From: Nannochloropsis oceanica
Lineage: Eukaryota > Sar > Eustigmatophyceae > Eustigmatales > Monodopsidaceae
Direction of reading: 5' to 3'
DNA length: 64,000 bases
Assembly: GCA_004519485.1 (NCBI GenBank)
Contig: CP038115.1
Location: 496,001-560,000, forward strand
The position numbers and the translations under genes are program-made. This document shows positions 1 through 10,936 of the stretch, one piece after another (within the stretch, counting starts at the first letter, position 1; every line of letters starts with the position of its first letter). The notes beneath the pieces were generated by a model. The model was given only the letters and a program-made list of their open reading frames with translations, was not told the DNA's origin and made no database searches.

Positions 1-1204
1 TCCCTCCCTCCTCCTTTCCTCCACACGGCAAACACGGGGGTCAGGAGATGTTCGAGCACGGGCTGTGTCCTCGCTTTAGGGGAAACCAGCTCCTCGGCTC
101 TCAGCAAACGGATCACCTTCCTTCCCACCTTCTTTCCTTCCCTCCCGCCTCCGCCTCCTCCTCCTACTCCTCCATTCCTTTTTCCTTCTAGTCCGTCCTC
201 TTCTCCCCTAACCTCTCCTTCCCTTCCTCCCTCCTCACACAGCACGTGGTACACCCGCTCCCGTGGGTCATACCGCAAACAAACTCCCTTCCTCCGTCCC
301 GCCCTTCTTCCCTCCCCCTCTTTCTTCTCCCTCCTCTCGAGTAGCTCTACTTCAAGGGCAGGGGAAGCGGCCAGGCGGCGGAGGAGGGCACTGGGGTGAA
401 AGTAGGCGAGGGCCTGAAGGAGGGAGGGAGGGAGGGAGGGAGGGAGAGGTGTTATTGTTTTCACTCGGCCAAGGACTAGATGGAAGAAATTGACACAAAT
501 TATATAAATCCATTTATGAAGATTGCTAGTAGCGCTGTTACAGGGGGGGGATATAAAAACATAGGATGTAAGGCGGATATAAGGGTGGGAGGGAAGGAGG
601 GAGGGAGGGGGGGATGAAGAGAGGGATCTCCGTACCGTCCCATCGCAGCCAAACCGATTCCACAGCCGCACGATGTGCACATTTCCTTTCTTACGAAAAT
701 CTACCAGAACCCCCACGCCGGCTGTCGTAAGGACGCAAGCACCAAGAGGGGCGGCTGATCTGAGGAAGGGAAGGAGGGAGGGAAGGAAGGAGGAAAAGAG
801 GGAGGGAACGACAAGAGGATTCGCAGGCAAGGATCTCCGGGAAAACTATAGAAATGTATCGCAATAAGCACGCACCTGTCCAATACATCCGTTAACCGAA
901 TGTAACAAACAGCGTTCCATTCTAACCGGATCTCAAGCATGCCATCCTCAGCCCTGAAGCTCCGGAGAGTGCCCCACCCATAAGGGGTCAAGACCACCAA
1001 CCATCGCTCCCATACACATGGCGCTGACGACGCAAGGAGAATATGGCTGTTTAAGTCGATGGCGAGGTCCCTGTCCGAAGGCAGGGGTGCTGGAAGTACT
1101 GCCACAGCAGCGGGGGCGGCAGCGGTGCTAGCTTTAGCCTCCCCTCCCATGCCTGAATTGCTCCTGGCGGAATAAAATTGGATAGACGCCACGCAGCTCC
1201 TCAA
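1..1204 (-). CDS. TPYG-motif repeat protein, 3' end beyond window
   Basis: Partial multi-exon gene. Exon 876-1204 starts at an ATG at 1204 and carries the core VVLTPYGWGTLRSFRAEDG, then LEIRLEW. It ends at a GTGCGT donor in phase 2. Exon 636-759 continues in phase and repeats a degenerate form, VLTTAGVGVLVDFRKKGNVH followed by IVRLW. A third open stretch, about 1-392, stays open to the window edge and contains VCLRYDPRERVYHVL, a third degenerate copy. Its junction to exon 636-759 is unresolved: the GTACGG donor at 635 gives the wrong phase, while a weaker GTTTGG donor a few bases upstream fits. TPYG-type modules are known as short repeats in large proteins of oomycetes and algae and have no assigned biochemistry. 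The true start may lie upstream of 1204. Confidence is fair for the gene and low for the third exon. Confidence 0.5.
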
Positions 1205-2129
1205 GGCAGGCCTGGCTGTGGTAAGAAAATATGCCTGCTGTCTGTATTGAATGGGAAGGCATTTTAGACGTAAATTGAGTTAAACACGAGCTCGGTCTCC
1301 CTCCCTTCCAATTCCAAGAAGGCTACAACTACTCCGTTCCTGCTTGCTTCACTTTGGCGAGAGCGGCGATGAGCGTCATAGGGCCGCGACAATTTACTAG
1401 TCACAAAGCCACAAGACACACAAGACAAGACACAAGCACACAGAACACACTGCACACAGCCTGTCCCTCATATGTCGACCTCCCCAGTGACCCTCGAAAT
1501 CACTGCAATGAACTATACCTGCGTTGCCTTCGCTTCATTGCCCGGGCTTTGACGGCCCCAACCTCTTGCCGAGCCGGCCGCATCCCTTCCCCGTAGCTCC
1601 GGCCACACCTCACACGCCACACAGGACTGAGCCGCTCAACAGGCAGGTAGCATGCTCCGCCTCTCTCTCGGCGTGATTTCCTTGATGACATTCGCTCCAT
1701 GCCAACCTCATCTGCATGCAGCACATGCAGGGGAGCAGCAGCGCCACCACCACAACCACCTGCACGACCCATTTGCGCATCTCTTGCTCTCCTTGTCATT
1801 AAGTGATACCTGCTGCCAGCAACCTTGCCGTTATTCCCAATATCCAGTCAAGATGCTCAATCACCTTTATTATCCCCAATCCCCCCAGCCGCGCCAAACA
1901 ATACCATAGCCAACGCGCTCCTCTCCTCGCTTCTTCTATTTCCTGGCCTTCCTCGCACCAAGCCCAGGAAGCAGGGGACAAAAGAAGACTGGCCAACAAC
2001 GCACCAGGCCTCGGCCTCTCGTCCTCATCCTCCCTCTCGCCTTCCATCCCTACCTACCCCCCCCCGCCGGTCAACCCCCCTCCCCCTCCGCCACCTCCGT
2101 CGTTCGCATCGGCCTTACCTGGGTTTAGC
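1205..2129. other. divergent intergenic region and possible seipin N-terminal extension
   Basis: Upstream region shared by the TPYG-motif gene (minus) and seipin (plus). No other gene is recognisable here. From 1803 an open frame runs in phase into the first seipin exon, rich in Ser and Pro, so seipin could start at 1803 instead of 2130. The predicted Pro/Ser-rich segment looks more like untranslated leader than protein. Confidence 0.4.
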
Positions 2130-4210
2130 ATGCTGCGGCTTTTGGACGTCGGGTTGGAAATTGGTCGGGGGTTAGGATTTGTGCGCTCCACGTCTTTTGT
2201 GGAGGTAAGGGGGAAAGGGGGGATAGGCTAGATAGGGGAGGAGGGAGGATGGAGAGAAGTATGAAGAAAGGTCGGACGCGTGATTATTTTATGCGGAGCG
2301 ACGTTGGCTCATGATTAAATGTGAGACTGAAGGGGGGTCTCATGCGAGCATGAGCAACAGCAAGCTGCCTTGCAAATCATTTTCCGTATTCCCTCCTTCC
2401 CTTTCCTCTCCTCCCTCCCAGGAAATGGAGACTCTGGTCTTCCGGTACACTTCCTCCCTCCTGGCCACCGCCCTGAAGCTGCTTCAGTACCTCTTCCTCG
2501 GCCTCGCTCTTCTGACCTCCGCCACCGCTATCTATGCAGTTGCGTACCAACTGATCATGCCTACCAAATTACACGAAAAAGAGCTGTTTTTTGACTATTT
2601 CCCACCTGCTGTCAGCGCTGTTGGTACCGTTGAATATGGCAGAGGAGGGCCAGGTGGCTGGCCAGGGCCTTACCCTGCTGCGGCGGCGGCGGCGACGGCA
2701 GCGGCAAGTGCCGACGCCACTGGTGCTGGTGCTGGCTATGGTAGCTCCTTCAATTCGCCTGAGAAGGCGAATGCGGCCGCCGCTCATTCGGTTACGATGA
2801 TTACGGGGGAAAACCCTCCATCCCCTTCTGCGCCTCCTCCCCCTCAAGACGCCGTCGACTCCTCCTCCCCCTCCTCCTCTCCCTCCACACCCTCCTCTCC
2901 ACCCTCCAACACCTGCGCTTCCCCCACTCCTCCGTTCTTTCCTCCCTCCTACCATCACCCCTTCCCCCACGCCACTGTCGACTTCCTCTCCAAGCACAAC
3001 CAATGGCATGCCTCCCCCCTCACCAAAACCGATACTCCCCTCGACCGTATCCTCCGCCCGGACCGTGTATACGTCATTGACATCGAGATGACCCTTCCTG
3101 ATTCGGAGCCCAACGCTTTTCTCGGGAATTTTATGGTCTCGGTCGATTTATTTACGCGGGGAAATGAGCTTCTGGCCCGGTCGGCTCGGCCTTTGATTCT
3201 CCTGTACAGGTCCCATTGGGTGCGGATAATACGGTCTTTCTTCCTGGCGCCTTTTTGGGCCTTGGGCCTGTCGCAGGAAGCGCAGGTGGTCCGGGTTACC
3301 CTCTTCGATCGCTTCCGAGAGTCAGGTGCTCATCCCATGGCCTGGGCGCGGGTCACACTCTCGTCCCCTCAAGTGCATGTGTACAAGGCGACATTGTCCA
3401 TCACTGCCCAATTGAATTGGCTGCAATTTGTCATGTCGTATTATTTTTATTCGACTGCGTTTTGCGCGATTCTTTTGCTCGCAACCATGCTTGCAGCGGT
3501 GGTGGGCTTTGTCTACGTGTGGACCGAACTGGAGGGGGAGGAGGAGGAGGCTCGGCAGGGAGGGAGGGAGGACGAAGAGGAGGATGCTTGGGGGAATGGA
3601 GGGGGTTTGATGGCGGGAGGAAGTGGTAGAAGAGGAGGAGGGAGGGGAAGAGGAAGAGAGGGAGGCGGCTTTGGTGCGGGAAGTCATCACTACCAGCAGC
3701 AGAACGCGGCGAACGATGAGACGGAGACGTTGTTAGGGGCGGAAGGAGGGAGGGAGGGAGAGATGGACCGGGGGGAGGGGAGAGCGATGGTACAGGTAGC
3801 AGAGGGAGGAGATGGGGGAGGCAGGGGAGAAGGGGAGGGGGGAAGAGGAGGAGACTTGTCGTCGCCGGCGTCAATGACCACTAGGAGTGTGTTTTTGGTC
3901 GATGATGATGGAGGGCAGGTGGAGGGGGGGGGGGGAGGGAGGGGGAGGAGTAGCTGGAGGAGGAGGGAGAGAAGAGCTGCAGACCATCTCTGGGAGTCCT
4001 ACAGTTGTGCCCATGTCGTCAAGTCAGAGTGTGACGTTGACGGGGGGAGGGACGCAGGGCGGGGGGGATGATCCGCAGCCGCAGCAAAGTCAGGGGGTGA
4101 GGAGGAGGGGGCAGCACCACCACCACCACCATTACCATCGCCATCATCAGCATGGACAAGGGGACGAGGACGACGATGAGGAATTTTTGTTGGGAGCGAC
4201 GAGTAACTAG
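2130..4210 (+). CDS. BSCL2: seipin, lipid-droplet assembly protein
   Basis: Two-exon model: 2130-2204 (MLRLLDVGLEIGRGLGF...) with a GTAAGG donor in phase 0, joined to a CCTCCCAG acceptor at 2421 and an exon from 2422. A first hydrophobic segment (SLLATALKLLQYLFLGLALL) is followed by the seipin lumenal start (ELFFDYFPP). The conserved core follows: IEMTLPDSEPNAFLGNFMVS, LILLYRSHWVRIIRSFF, and a second membrane segment near 3430-3520. Seipins are ER proteins that scaffold lipid-droplet formation, which fits an oil-rich alga. A Gly/Ser/Pro insert of about 120 residues sits between the first TM and the core, and an acidic Gly-rich tail of about 180 residues follows the second TM. The frame used for the core stops at 4071. 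An overlapping frame entered at the G run 3924-3935 runs on to 4210 with a His-rich acidic end, so the true C-terminus is uncertain. Confidence 0.88.
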
Positions 4211-4864
4211 AGCGCCACGCATGCAGCAACAACCGCAGCATGGGCAGAGGGAAGAACGTCGATACGGAGTATTTGCTGAGGGTGACTGGTTGGAAAAACA
4301 GATTCTTCAAGCGGCAGACTTTGATGAAAATGGAAGGAGGTAGTAGAAATGAGGAGAAGAAAGATTTTGATGTATGTAACAGCAATGAGACAAGATGGCG
4401 AGAGATTACGCGACAAGGAATCAGTTAGCCAAGACAGGAAAAAAACGACGAACAGAAAACGAATAAGTTTGATTGCCATTTGAGGCGTGACACTTAAAAA
4501 GAGACATCGTAGTTATTCTTTTTGATTTTGCAGACTTCCTTAAATTTCGGTGTATATACGCTTTGAAATCCCCCTTGTCCTAATTCCTCTCTTATCTACA
4601 CCAAACTGTATGTCAGGTGTGAAGGCGAGTAGCGGCCCCCAAAAATCAAAATGGGAGGACAGGAAAAGCGTGAAAGAGAATGGTCCCTTTACTTCATTTT
4701 CCTCGCGGTCGTTCCTCGCTTGAATGAAAGTGTCAAGTTCCGTGTAATGCTATCTTCCTATTTTGCCTTTATCACCCTCTATATATATATCACCCCATCC
4801 ACCCTGTTTCATCTCTAAATGATGGTTTGCTACTTTAAAGGTTATCATAGTCTCCCTCGCTGCT
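4211..4864. other. convergent 3' region
   Basis: Lies between the 3' ends of seipin (plus) and the secreted repeat gene (minus). It is AT-richer than the genes around it. No coding or RNA feature was recognised. Confidence 0.5.
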
Positions 4865-5641
4865 TTAAAGCTTGTTATAACCTCCCTTGCGCAGATTCTT
4901 TTTAGGCTGACCCTTCTGCATCCAGCCTCCCTTGCCTTGGCCCTTGTCTACCTTACCTTTGCCCTTGGAATTAGGCATGGGCTTGTAGTAGTGTTCTTCG
5001 TGGTCATACTCGGAGCCTTGCTCGGGCTCATCGTCGTAGTACTTGTTGTCATCGTACTTGGAGATGGTCTGGGGCTTATAGTCGTAATTCTTGTCATCAT
5101 CGTACTTGGAGACGTACTTGGCCTCCTTATAGTACTTGTCATCGTCGTACTTGGAGACAGGCTTGGGCTCGTGGTAGTACTTGTCGTCATCGTACTTGGA
5201 GACATGCTTGGGCTCGTGGTAGTACTTGTCATCGTCGTACTTGGAGACATGCTTGGGCTCGTGGTAGTACTTGTCGTCATCGTACTTGGAGGCGTGTTTG
5301 GGCTCGTGGTAGTACTTGTCGTTATCGTACTTTGGCACGTCGTGGTGGTCGCGGAATAATGTCTTATCGCCCATGTATTGCTTGTCCCCGTGGTACCAGG
5401 CTAATTCGTCCTCTCCCGCCAAGGCCTGGTACTGCTTATGCTCATTATAATATGACGGCTGCTTGTGCCCGTTGTACCCCGATGGCTTCTCTCCGCCCAG
5501 AAGAATCTTGTCCCCATTGTACCAGGATAAGTCCTCTCCTCCCAGGGGCTGCTCATCATTTGCAGGCGAGTCCGCAGCCGTAAAGAGGGATAAATGGCTG
5601 GTCGCGGCTACGAGAGTGGTGAAAACGAAAAAACAGCGCAT
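4865..5641 (-). CDS. secreted Tyr/Asp/Lys-rich tandem-repeat protein
   Basis: Intronless, 258 residues. The N-terminus MRCFFVFTTLVAATSHLSLF is a signal peptide with likely cleavage after about residue 23, and no other membrane segment is visible. Residues about 36-92 hold loose repeats with YNGDK, YNGHK, YNEHK and YHGDK. Residues 104-209 hold seven copies of a 15-residue unit close to KYDDDKYYHEPKHVS, the first five nearly identical and the last two drifting. The tail (224-258) is basic: Lys, Gly and Gln rich. There are no cysteines after the signal peptide. No family is recognised. The mix of Tyr, acidic and Lys residues resembles wall, adhesive or mineral-binding proteins only in composition; function is unknown. 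It is expressed away from the sulfotransferase gene to its right. Confidence 0.75.
   Translation of the reverse strand: MRCFFVFTTLVAATSHLSLFTAADSPANDEQPLGGEDLSWYNGDKILLGGEKPSGYNGHKQPSYYNEHKQYQALAGEDELAWYHGDKQYMGDKTLFRDHHDVPKYDNDKYYHEPKHASKYDDDKYYHEPKHVSKYDDDKYYHEPKHVSKYDDDKYYHEPKPVSKYDDDKYYKEAKYVSKYDDDKNYDYKPQTISKYDDNKYYDDEPEQGSEYDHEEHYYKPMPNSKGKGKVDKGQGKGGWMQKGQPKKNLRKGGYNKL
5015..5332 (-). repeat. 45-bp coding tandem repeat, about seven copies
   Basis: In-frame minisatellite encoding the 15-residue unit of the secreted protein. The central copies differ by one or two bases, mostly silent (gtcatcatcg versus gtcatcgtcg), which suggests recent expansion or homogenisation. Confidence 0.85.
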
Positions 5642-6805
5642 GATGGTTGGTATGGAAGTGCTTGATCAGGCTTGAAAGCTGTGCGGATATATGTCCATAA
5701 GGTACAGGGGTGGGGGGTGAGGGGTGAGAGGGTCGAAATGCATTGCATTGAATGAGGGGGACTTGTGCGCGTGCACTGGACGAATTTCATGCTGCGTGAG
5801 TTCTATAGAGGCATTCCACGTGCATTCTGTATGTGTGTGGCGTGCTTGAGTTCGTTGCGCTGCGCAGATAGGAGAGGGGCATCCCCAAGGGCTGTGGGAG
5901 TGCATGGATTGAAAAGTCACATTTAATTTTCATCACACAACTGCAGAGCAAGCCAAACAAACAAAGCAAATACAAACTTGGTTGGCATAGAATCTCCCTC
6001 AGCTTTTCGATCCTCCCACGGGTCGCGCTGTGATTGGATGGCACACGACTTTGGAGTGTAAGGCCATGGGGAGGTCGGAGGCTCGAAGCCTCTCTAGGGC
6101 CTGTGCAAGAAACTACCGAGAGCGCTGGAGAGGGGTATTCTCATTTTTCGAAATTGGCTGACTTTAATCAAAAGACCGCTTTCAGCTAAGGCTCCTGAAA
6201 GCTCATGCGCTTGCATCGACAATCATGCGCGCACGTAAGCCGAGGAGGCGGTACTTTTCAATTTCAGCGGCACCGCCTTCTTTAGCGATGCTTCAACCAG
6301 AGAGTTTGATTTTTTTGTTTTCTGCGTGTCTTGCACTCAAACGTGGCCATGAAGTTCCACGACGACAGTGGCATGCGTGCATCATCTTCCCCCTCATCTT
6401 CCCCACCTTTCCCGGAGGAACGTTATCTCAGATATCCTTGATGAAATTCGAAATTTAACTGATTACGATGAGATGTTGGAAGCGTTAGAAGTACATGGAG
6501 CTTGCGGAACACATTAACGTGTTATTTATTATTCGTAGGACTGACATTGGTTGTAGAACAGCTATGGCCTTCATGGGCTTCAGGAATTTCGGGAAAGCAT
6601 GCTATTTTTAATACCATAATGACGGTGTCTCGGTTTGAATATTTAAAGCTATTTACTTTTTATTTCCAGACTTCATTTTATTATACCTAATTTGATCTAG
6701 TGGATACGTATTATTTTTATTATGCTGAAATACAGTTTCGTGGGTATTACGAGCAAGAGGCAGAGAAATATGACATATTAGAGCCTACATGGTCCCTCGA
6801 TCTGC
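5642..6805. other. AT-rich intergenic region
   Basis: Holds the upstream region of the secreted repeat gene and the 3' flank of the sulfotransferase gene. AT-rich blocks (about 6500-6720) stand out from the GC-rich surroundings. No gene is supported here. Confidence 0.5.
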
Positions 6806-8948
6806 TCAAATCTTCCTACATTCCTCTTCGGTTATCCCATTTGGTAAGGTGTATCCCAGATTTTTGGCCTGGGGGCCAAAAATATCCCACATTGGGCAAG
6901 CGACCTCTGGTGGATACACATCTTTTGTTGTAACGATTTGGTCATCGCCAATATTTTCCCTTTGAAGCATTTGACTGCCGCGGCGACCACCACCCCTGTC
7001 CTCGGCAAGTACAAATGCGCACTGTAAACGCTGTCGCATATTTTCATGTAGGTCTTTTTTATTGAGCCCTGGGTGCGGTGAGGGAAGGTTTATATAAGCG
7101 ATGAAAGACAGCTATGACGCTCATTCGTAGAAGTCGGATCAATGAGGTGGATGATGGGCCAGAGCACATAAAGTATCACAGCGAAACCAAATGTACATAT
7201 GTTGACAACTGCTAATACTTATTATGTTTAGCTTACCTATAAATTCTACCAACTTCGACAGGATGCTCAGGCGCAAATTTGGATTGAGCATCTCTTCATA
7301 TTGAATGCTGAGGATGCCCTCGGGCAACTTCCTTTGAATTTTCTTGAATGCGAATAGCATATACTTGTATTCATCTAGGTTTGTGGGGGAAGATATGACG
7401 TGAATTTACTCAGCTTGTAGGAATGAATGCATGACAAGTTTTCGGACGCACAAGCTCTTACTTACGTGACCATTTTGAGATTGCGACATCGGCGAAATGA
7501 CTCAAAGCAAAATCGTCGCGAAGGATGAAATGTTCGTCATTAGCAGTCCTTCGGTACTCGCTCCAAATGGCGTCAAATGGGTTGCGAGTCAGCAATATGA
7601 ATCGATCGAATGACGTGATGTTGCCATTCCGGTAACATCGGCCTATATACAGAGAATTACGAATGAATAAGGGTAATTAATAGCTGATTCACCTTTGTAG
7701 TCGTGAGTGCTTAAGTTCCCAGAACAGTTACCTGGAGTACGACCCGAAGAAGACACTTTAAAAAGCTGATCAGGACTGAACTGATGAGGATGGGCCTTGA
7801 TTACACTGACCTATGTGTTCATAAAGGGACGGATCAAAGCCAGATCAGTTGGATGCATGGCAAGATTAACCGAATGCAGAGAAGAAACGTAAAACGAAAA
7901 ACTGAGGAGGAGTATTCTTTGTACTAACCTTTTGAGTACAGAAGCCTTGTCCTGGCAGCTTGTCATTGTCAGGCTTGGATTTCGGTCTGGCCAATATCGT
8001 ACCAGTGTAAATTCCCGTGCTGAAATCAATGAGAAGACGAGTCCACGTATTTCCACTCCCTGTCGAAACAAATATAAGTAAACTACCAATGAACGAACGA
8101 GAAAACTACAGAGTAAATTTAGGCACTCACTTACCTGGAAAGCTGTAGAGAATAGGCGGCAAAGCCTTTTCATCATCAAGTAGAAATCTTCGGTTCCCAT
8201 AGCTCTTCTGGCATTTGGCTAGTGAGGGGATGACTTCCTCCGTCTTCTCCTCCTCCTCTTCTGTTTCCTCCTTTCCCTCATCCTGCTCTCCCTCCTCGTC
8301 GTCTTTTGTCTCCTCCTCCTCCTCCTCCTCCTCCTCCTCCTCCTCCTCCTCCTCCTCCTCCTCCTCTTTTTCCTCCTTTTCCTCCTGCTCCTCTTCCTCC
8401 CACTCTCCCTCGGATAAGGAGTCTTCATCATCGTCATCTCCTTCTTGATCTTCTTCAGAAACTTCTTCCATCGCTCCAGTGCTCTCTGCTTCTCTGTACT
8501 GCTGCCGCTCATCTACTTTCGCTTCCTGGCTTTCATCTTTCTCTTTGTCCTCCTCGTCAGTCTCCTTGTTTTCCCTGTCCTCTGTCGTTTCCTCTTCGCT
8601 TTGTTCACTGTCCTGACCAAATGGTGAAGCCAAAGGCAACACTTTGTCCACGGGACCACCTCTAAGGCTGTCAGGGCTGCTAGCGGTCTCTTTTTGCGCA
8701 ACCACCGGAGACGACGAGAAAGAGAAAAGGCGTGGAACACTCCACGACCTGGAAGACGCTTCTTGAGAGGGCACTCCATCATTGGTTTCCGCTATGATGG
8801 TACCAGATGCACGAAGAGTCCCTTCTTTGAAAGATGGTGGCAACCAAAAGTGATGCAACAGCGCAAGGCCAGCGCACATTACAGCCGTCCCAATGGCAAT
8901 TCGAACAGGCGTCTTGCAAAGCTTACTATGGGCACGTTTGGCACCCAT
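6806..8948 (-). CDS. type II membrane sulfotransferase (WSCD-like)
   Basis: Six exons on the minus strand: 8135-8948, 7929-8059, 7732 (or 7693)-7810, 7466-7642, 7237-7374 and 6806-7053. All phases close, giving 528 or 541 residues. Residues about 15-31 form a single N-terminal anchor. A long acidic stem follows with a run of about 30 Glu encoded by (CTC)n. The catalytic domain starts PILYSFPGSGNTWTRLLI, where FPGSGNT is the 5'-phosphosulfate-binding loop for PAPS. Next come GIYTGTI, VSVIKAHP and the 3'-phosphate site RFILLTRNPFDAIWSEY, then ILSIQYEEML and a C-terminal RLQCAF...ACPMWDIFGPQAKNLGY. These are hallmarks of WSCD-type sulfotransferases of the Golgi lumen. The probable substrate is a wall or secreted glycan, by inference. 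The end of exon 3 is ambiguous because both donors are phase 1. Confidence 0.85.
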
Positions 8949-9380
8949 GGCTCTTCCGTTTTGGGCAGGTAAGCGTTGATTGGAGCACGTGTTCCCGATT
9001 TACGTCGTATGCGGTCTCTCTAATTATATCATAGTTTGTGAATGGTTAGCGTATTAGGACAAAGAGTATTCCCCAGAGGTCCTGGGATGGGACCTAAGAG
9101 GTTTATCGGTGCCCCCAAAAAAATGTTACTCTCTCAACTTCGCGCTGGCTGCAGCTTCCCTCTCTAAGGAATGAAGGGGAGGATCATTGTTACCACGGGT
9201 CTAGGCTACCGCACGGCACCCAGACCGCCGGTGCCAAAGACAAGGAGCGAAGGGCACGTGGTCCATCTCACGAACCGAATCATGAGCCGTTAGCATTCTT
9301 GCAGTAAAACGGTCCGCACCGATCTCTTCCATTCCAGGAAGAGAAAAAAGGCGTAGTAACTAAAGATCAAAGTATACTCT
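8949..9380. other. intergenic region
   Basis: Upstream of the sulfotransferase gene. No coding or RNA feature was recognised. Confidence 0.5.
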
Positions 9381-9911
9381 TTAGGGAACTGGAGTTTCAT
9401 CGAGGACGATGACAAGAGCTAAGACGAGGATAAGGACAAGGGATCGGACAATGACGACGATGAGGAGCAAGAGGAACAGCCCCAGAATAAGAATTGACCG
9501 TATTCCTCTGTCGAGGGCGCCGGTCGCAGGTAGCCTTTCACCCGTTTGGCAGCTAATGCACCAGTATTGCACTATGAAGCCACGAAAATCAACATTGCGG
9601 AGGGCACGATCGTGGTGCAGGACGTGGGCATGGCTGATGCTGGGATCACGTTGATCCAAGACTCGACTCCTAGACTCGGGATGGACAAAGAGCTTGCTAT
9701 GTCTTTTCTCGAGAGCCTTGTCTGCAACCACATTGTCACACATGTGTTTGAACTCATTATTTGAAAGACACTCAGCAAGACTGGGGACAATTTCATCGGC
9801 CCAACAAAAAGTTTGCCATGTTAGTAACCTCCCCACCCTGGAGGACGTACTTACGCATATCGCGATCAATGCAGGAACATCGTTGACTTGACGATTCATC
9901 CTACTCCTCAT
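9381..9911 (-). CDS. hypothetical protein, uncertain strand
   Basis: A 176-residue open frame without recognised domains. The middle (WADEIVPSLAECLSNNEF, then CDNVVADKALEKRHSKLF) looks protein-like. The last 40 residues are a hydrophobic run (LILGLFLLLLIVVIVRSLVL) that comes from a low-complexity GACGAGGATAAG-like DNA stretch and may be spurious. A GTAAGT site at about 9854 could be a donor, but no in-frame acceptor was found. On the opposite strand a frame at 9546-9764 (NIAEGTIVVQDVGMADAG) also looks protein-like. The strand is therefore not settled. Confidence 0.25.
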   Translation of the reverse strand: MRSRMNRQVNDVPALIAICVSTSSRVGRLLTWQTFCWADEIVPSLAECLSNNEFKHMCDNVVADKALEKRHSKLFVHPESRSRVLDQRDPSISHAHVLHHDRALRNVDFRGFIVQYWCISCQTGERLPATGALDRGIRSILILGLFLLLLIVVIVRSLVLILVLALVIVLDETPVP

Positions 9912-10582
9912 TTTTCAAGACACTTTTCACAATCAACGCCTTTATATACTGTCTCTCGGCGTCAAGTATCTAGCCCTATTACATCAAGTATTTAAATATT
10001 GCAGACAATTCATGGATACGTCTTCCCGAGCTGAACAGATTATTCTACCGGTGCTGCAAGTCACGCAACTTCTGAAACGTAGTTATTGCATCTAGTCGTA
10101 GAATAAATTTTTATGTAATGCATGAGCGGTACAGGGCAACGTGCATGTTTCGATCCCCAACAACACACCCTGAGCTAGTAGTCTCGCCATATGGTCGTTA
10201 AAAATTGGGGGGGGGGAGGGGGACATATAAACAATAACAATGCGGGAGGGGACAATGATGGTTGAGTTGTGAAGCTTTTCTCCGCCTTTTGCTCATTTAT
10301 CACAATTTAGGAAAGTTTTTCGTCTCGCCAATTTGATTCTGGAACGGTGCCGGAGGTCAAGGAAACGGGCCACTGTGCAGTGCGGCAGAGCAATGCCGTT
10401 TGGAGGGAGCACAGAAAACGAAGGGATGGCGTACCTTGTCGACGAGACGAGTATGCATGAAAGAAATCATGAGCCGTCAGAGAGGGGCATTTAATAATTG
10501 GCTACACGGACGAGAGCTCAGACATTCGTACGCTCTGAGGTGGAAATCCAAGTAGTAGACGCGCTGCTGGACAACTAATTAT
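9912..10582. other. intergenic region
   Basis: Contains a short G run near 10208-10220 and otherwise unremarkable sequence. No gene was seen. Confidence 0.45.
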
Positions 10583-10936
10583 TCATGCAGCCTCCACAAC
10601 GATGTCAGATTTTTCCCCCTGCGGTGTTGGAGAGGTCAATACCGCTGTTGCTTTCGTGAGATGGTGTGACACCCCTGGAAAAACATGGAAAGAAAAGCCA
10701 GCCGCCAACGGCATCCCAGGACTGAAATGATGATTGACGCACCCCTTCAATTTGCGGATAGACACACACAAAACAAAGCCAAACCATGCGCGCACACACT
10801 TACAATACGCATAGGGCCAAGGCTGTAGATAAAGGTGTTTATGCGAATTCCGCGTGAATGCCTTGTCGGGTTGCAATCTCTTTTTGGAGCATGTGCGTGA
10901 TGGCGCAAGCAAGAGTAGCAGCAACATCAAGTACAC
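10583..10936 (-). CDS. small hypothetical protein, two exons
   Basis: Exons 10804-10936 and 10583-10674 join through a GTAAGTGTG donor (phase 1) and a TTTTCCAG acceptor, giving 74 residues. The N-terminus MYLMLLLLLLAPSRTC could be a signal peptide. The C-terminus is VLTSPTPQGEKSDIVVEAA. No family is recognised. The splice sites are good but the protein is too short for a firm call. Confidence 0.35.
   Translation of the reverse strand: MYLMLLLLLLAPSRTCSKKRLQPDKAFTRNSHKHLYLQPWPYAYCKCVRAWFGFVLCVSIRKLKGCVNHHFSPGMPLAAGFSFHVFPGVSHHLTKATAVLTSPTPQGEKSDIVVEAA

Noticed and set aside
5015-5332. Regular repeats resembling a CRISPR array
   Set aside because: The repeats are contiguous, in frame and lack unique spacers, inside a eukaryotic secreted-protein gene.
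4937-5359. Hydrophobic Val/Leu-rich frame antisense to the secreted repeat protein
   Set aside because: It is the mirror of the 45-bp repeat. The minus-strand frame has a signal peptide and sensible composition; this one does not.
6502-6933. Short AT-rich plus-strand frames
   Set aside because: They overlap the sulfotransferase last exon and its 3' flank and have no recognisable features.
8215-8512. Poly-Ser, poly-Pro and poly-Arg frames over the CTC repeat
   Set aside because: They are alternative frames of the Glu-coding repeat in the sulfotransferase exon.
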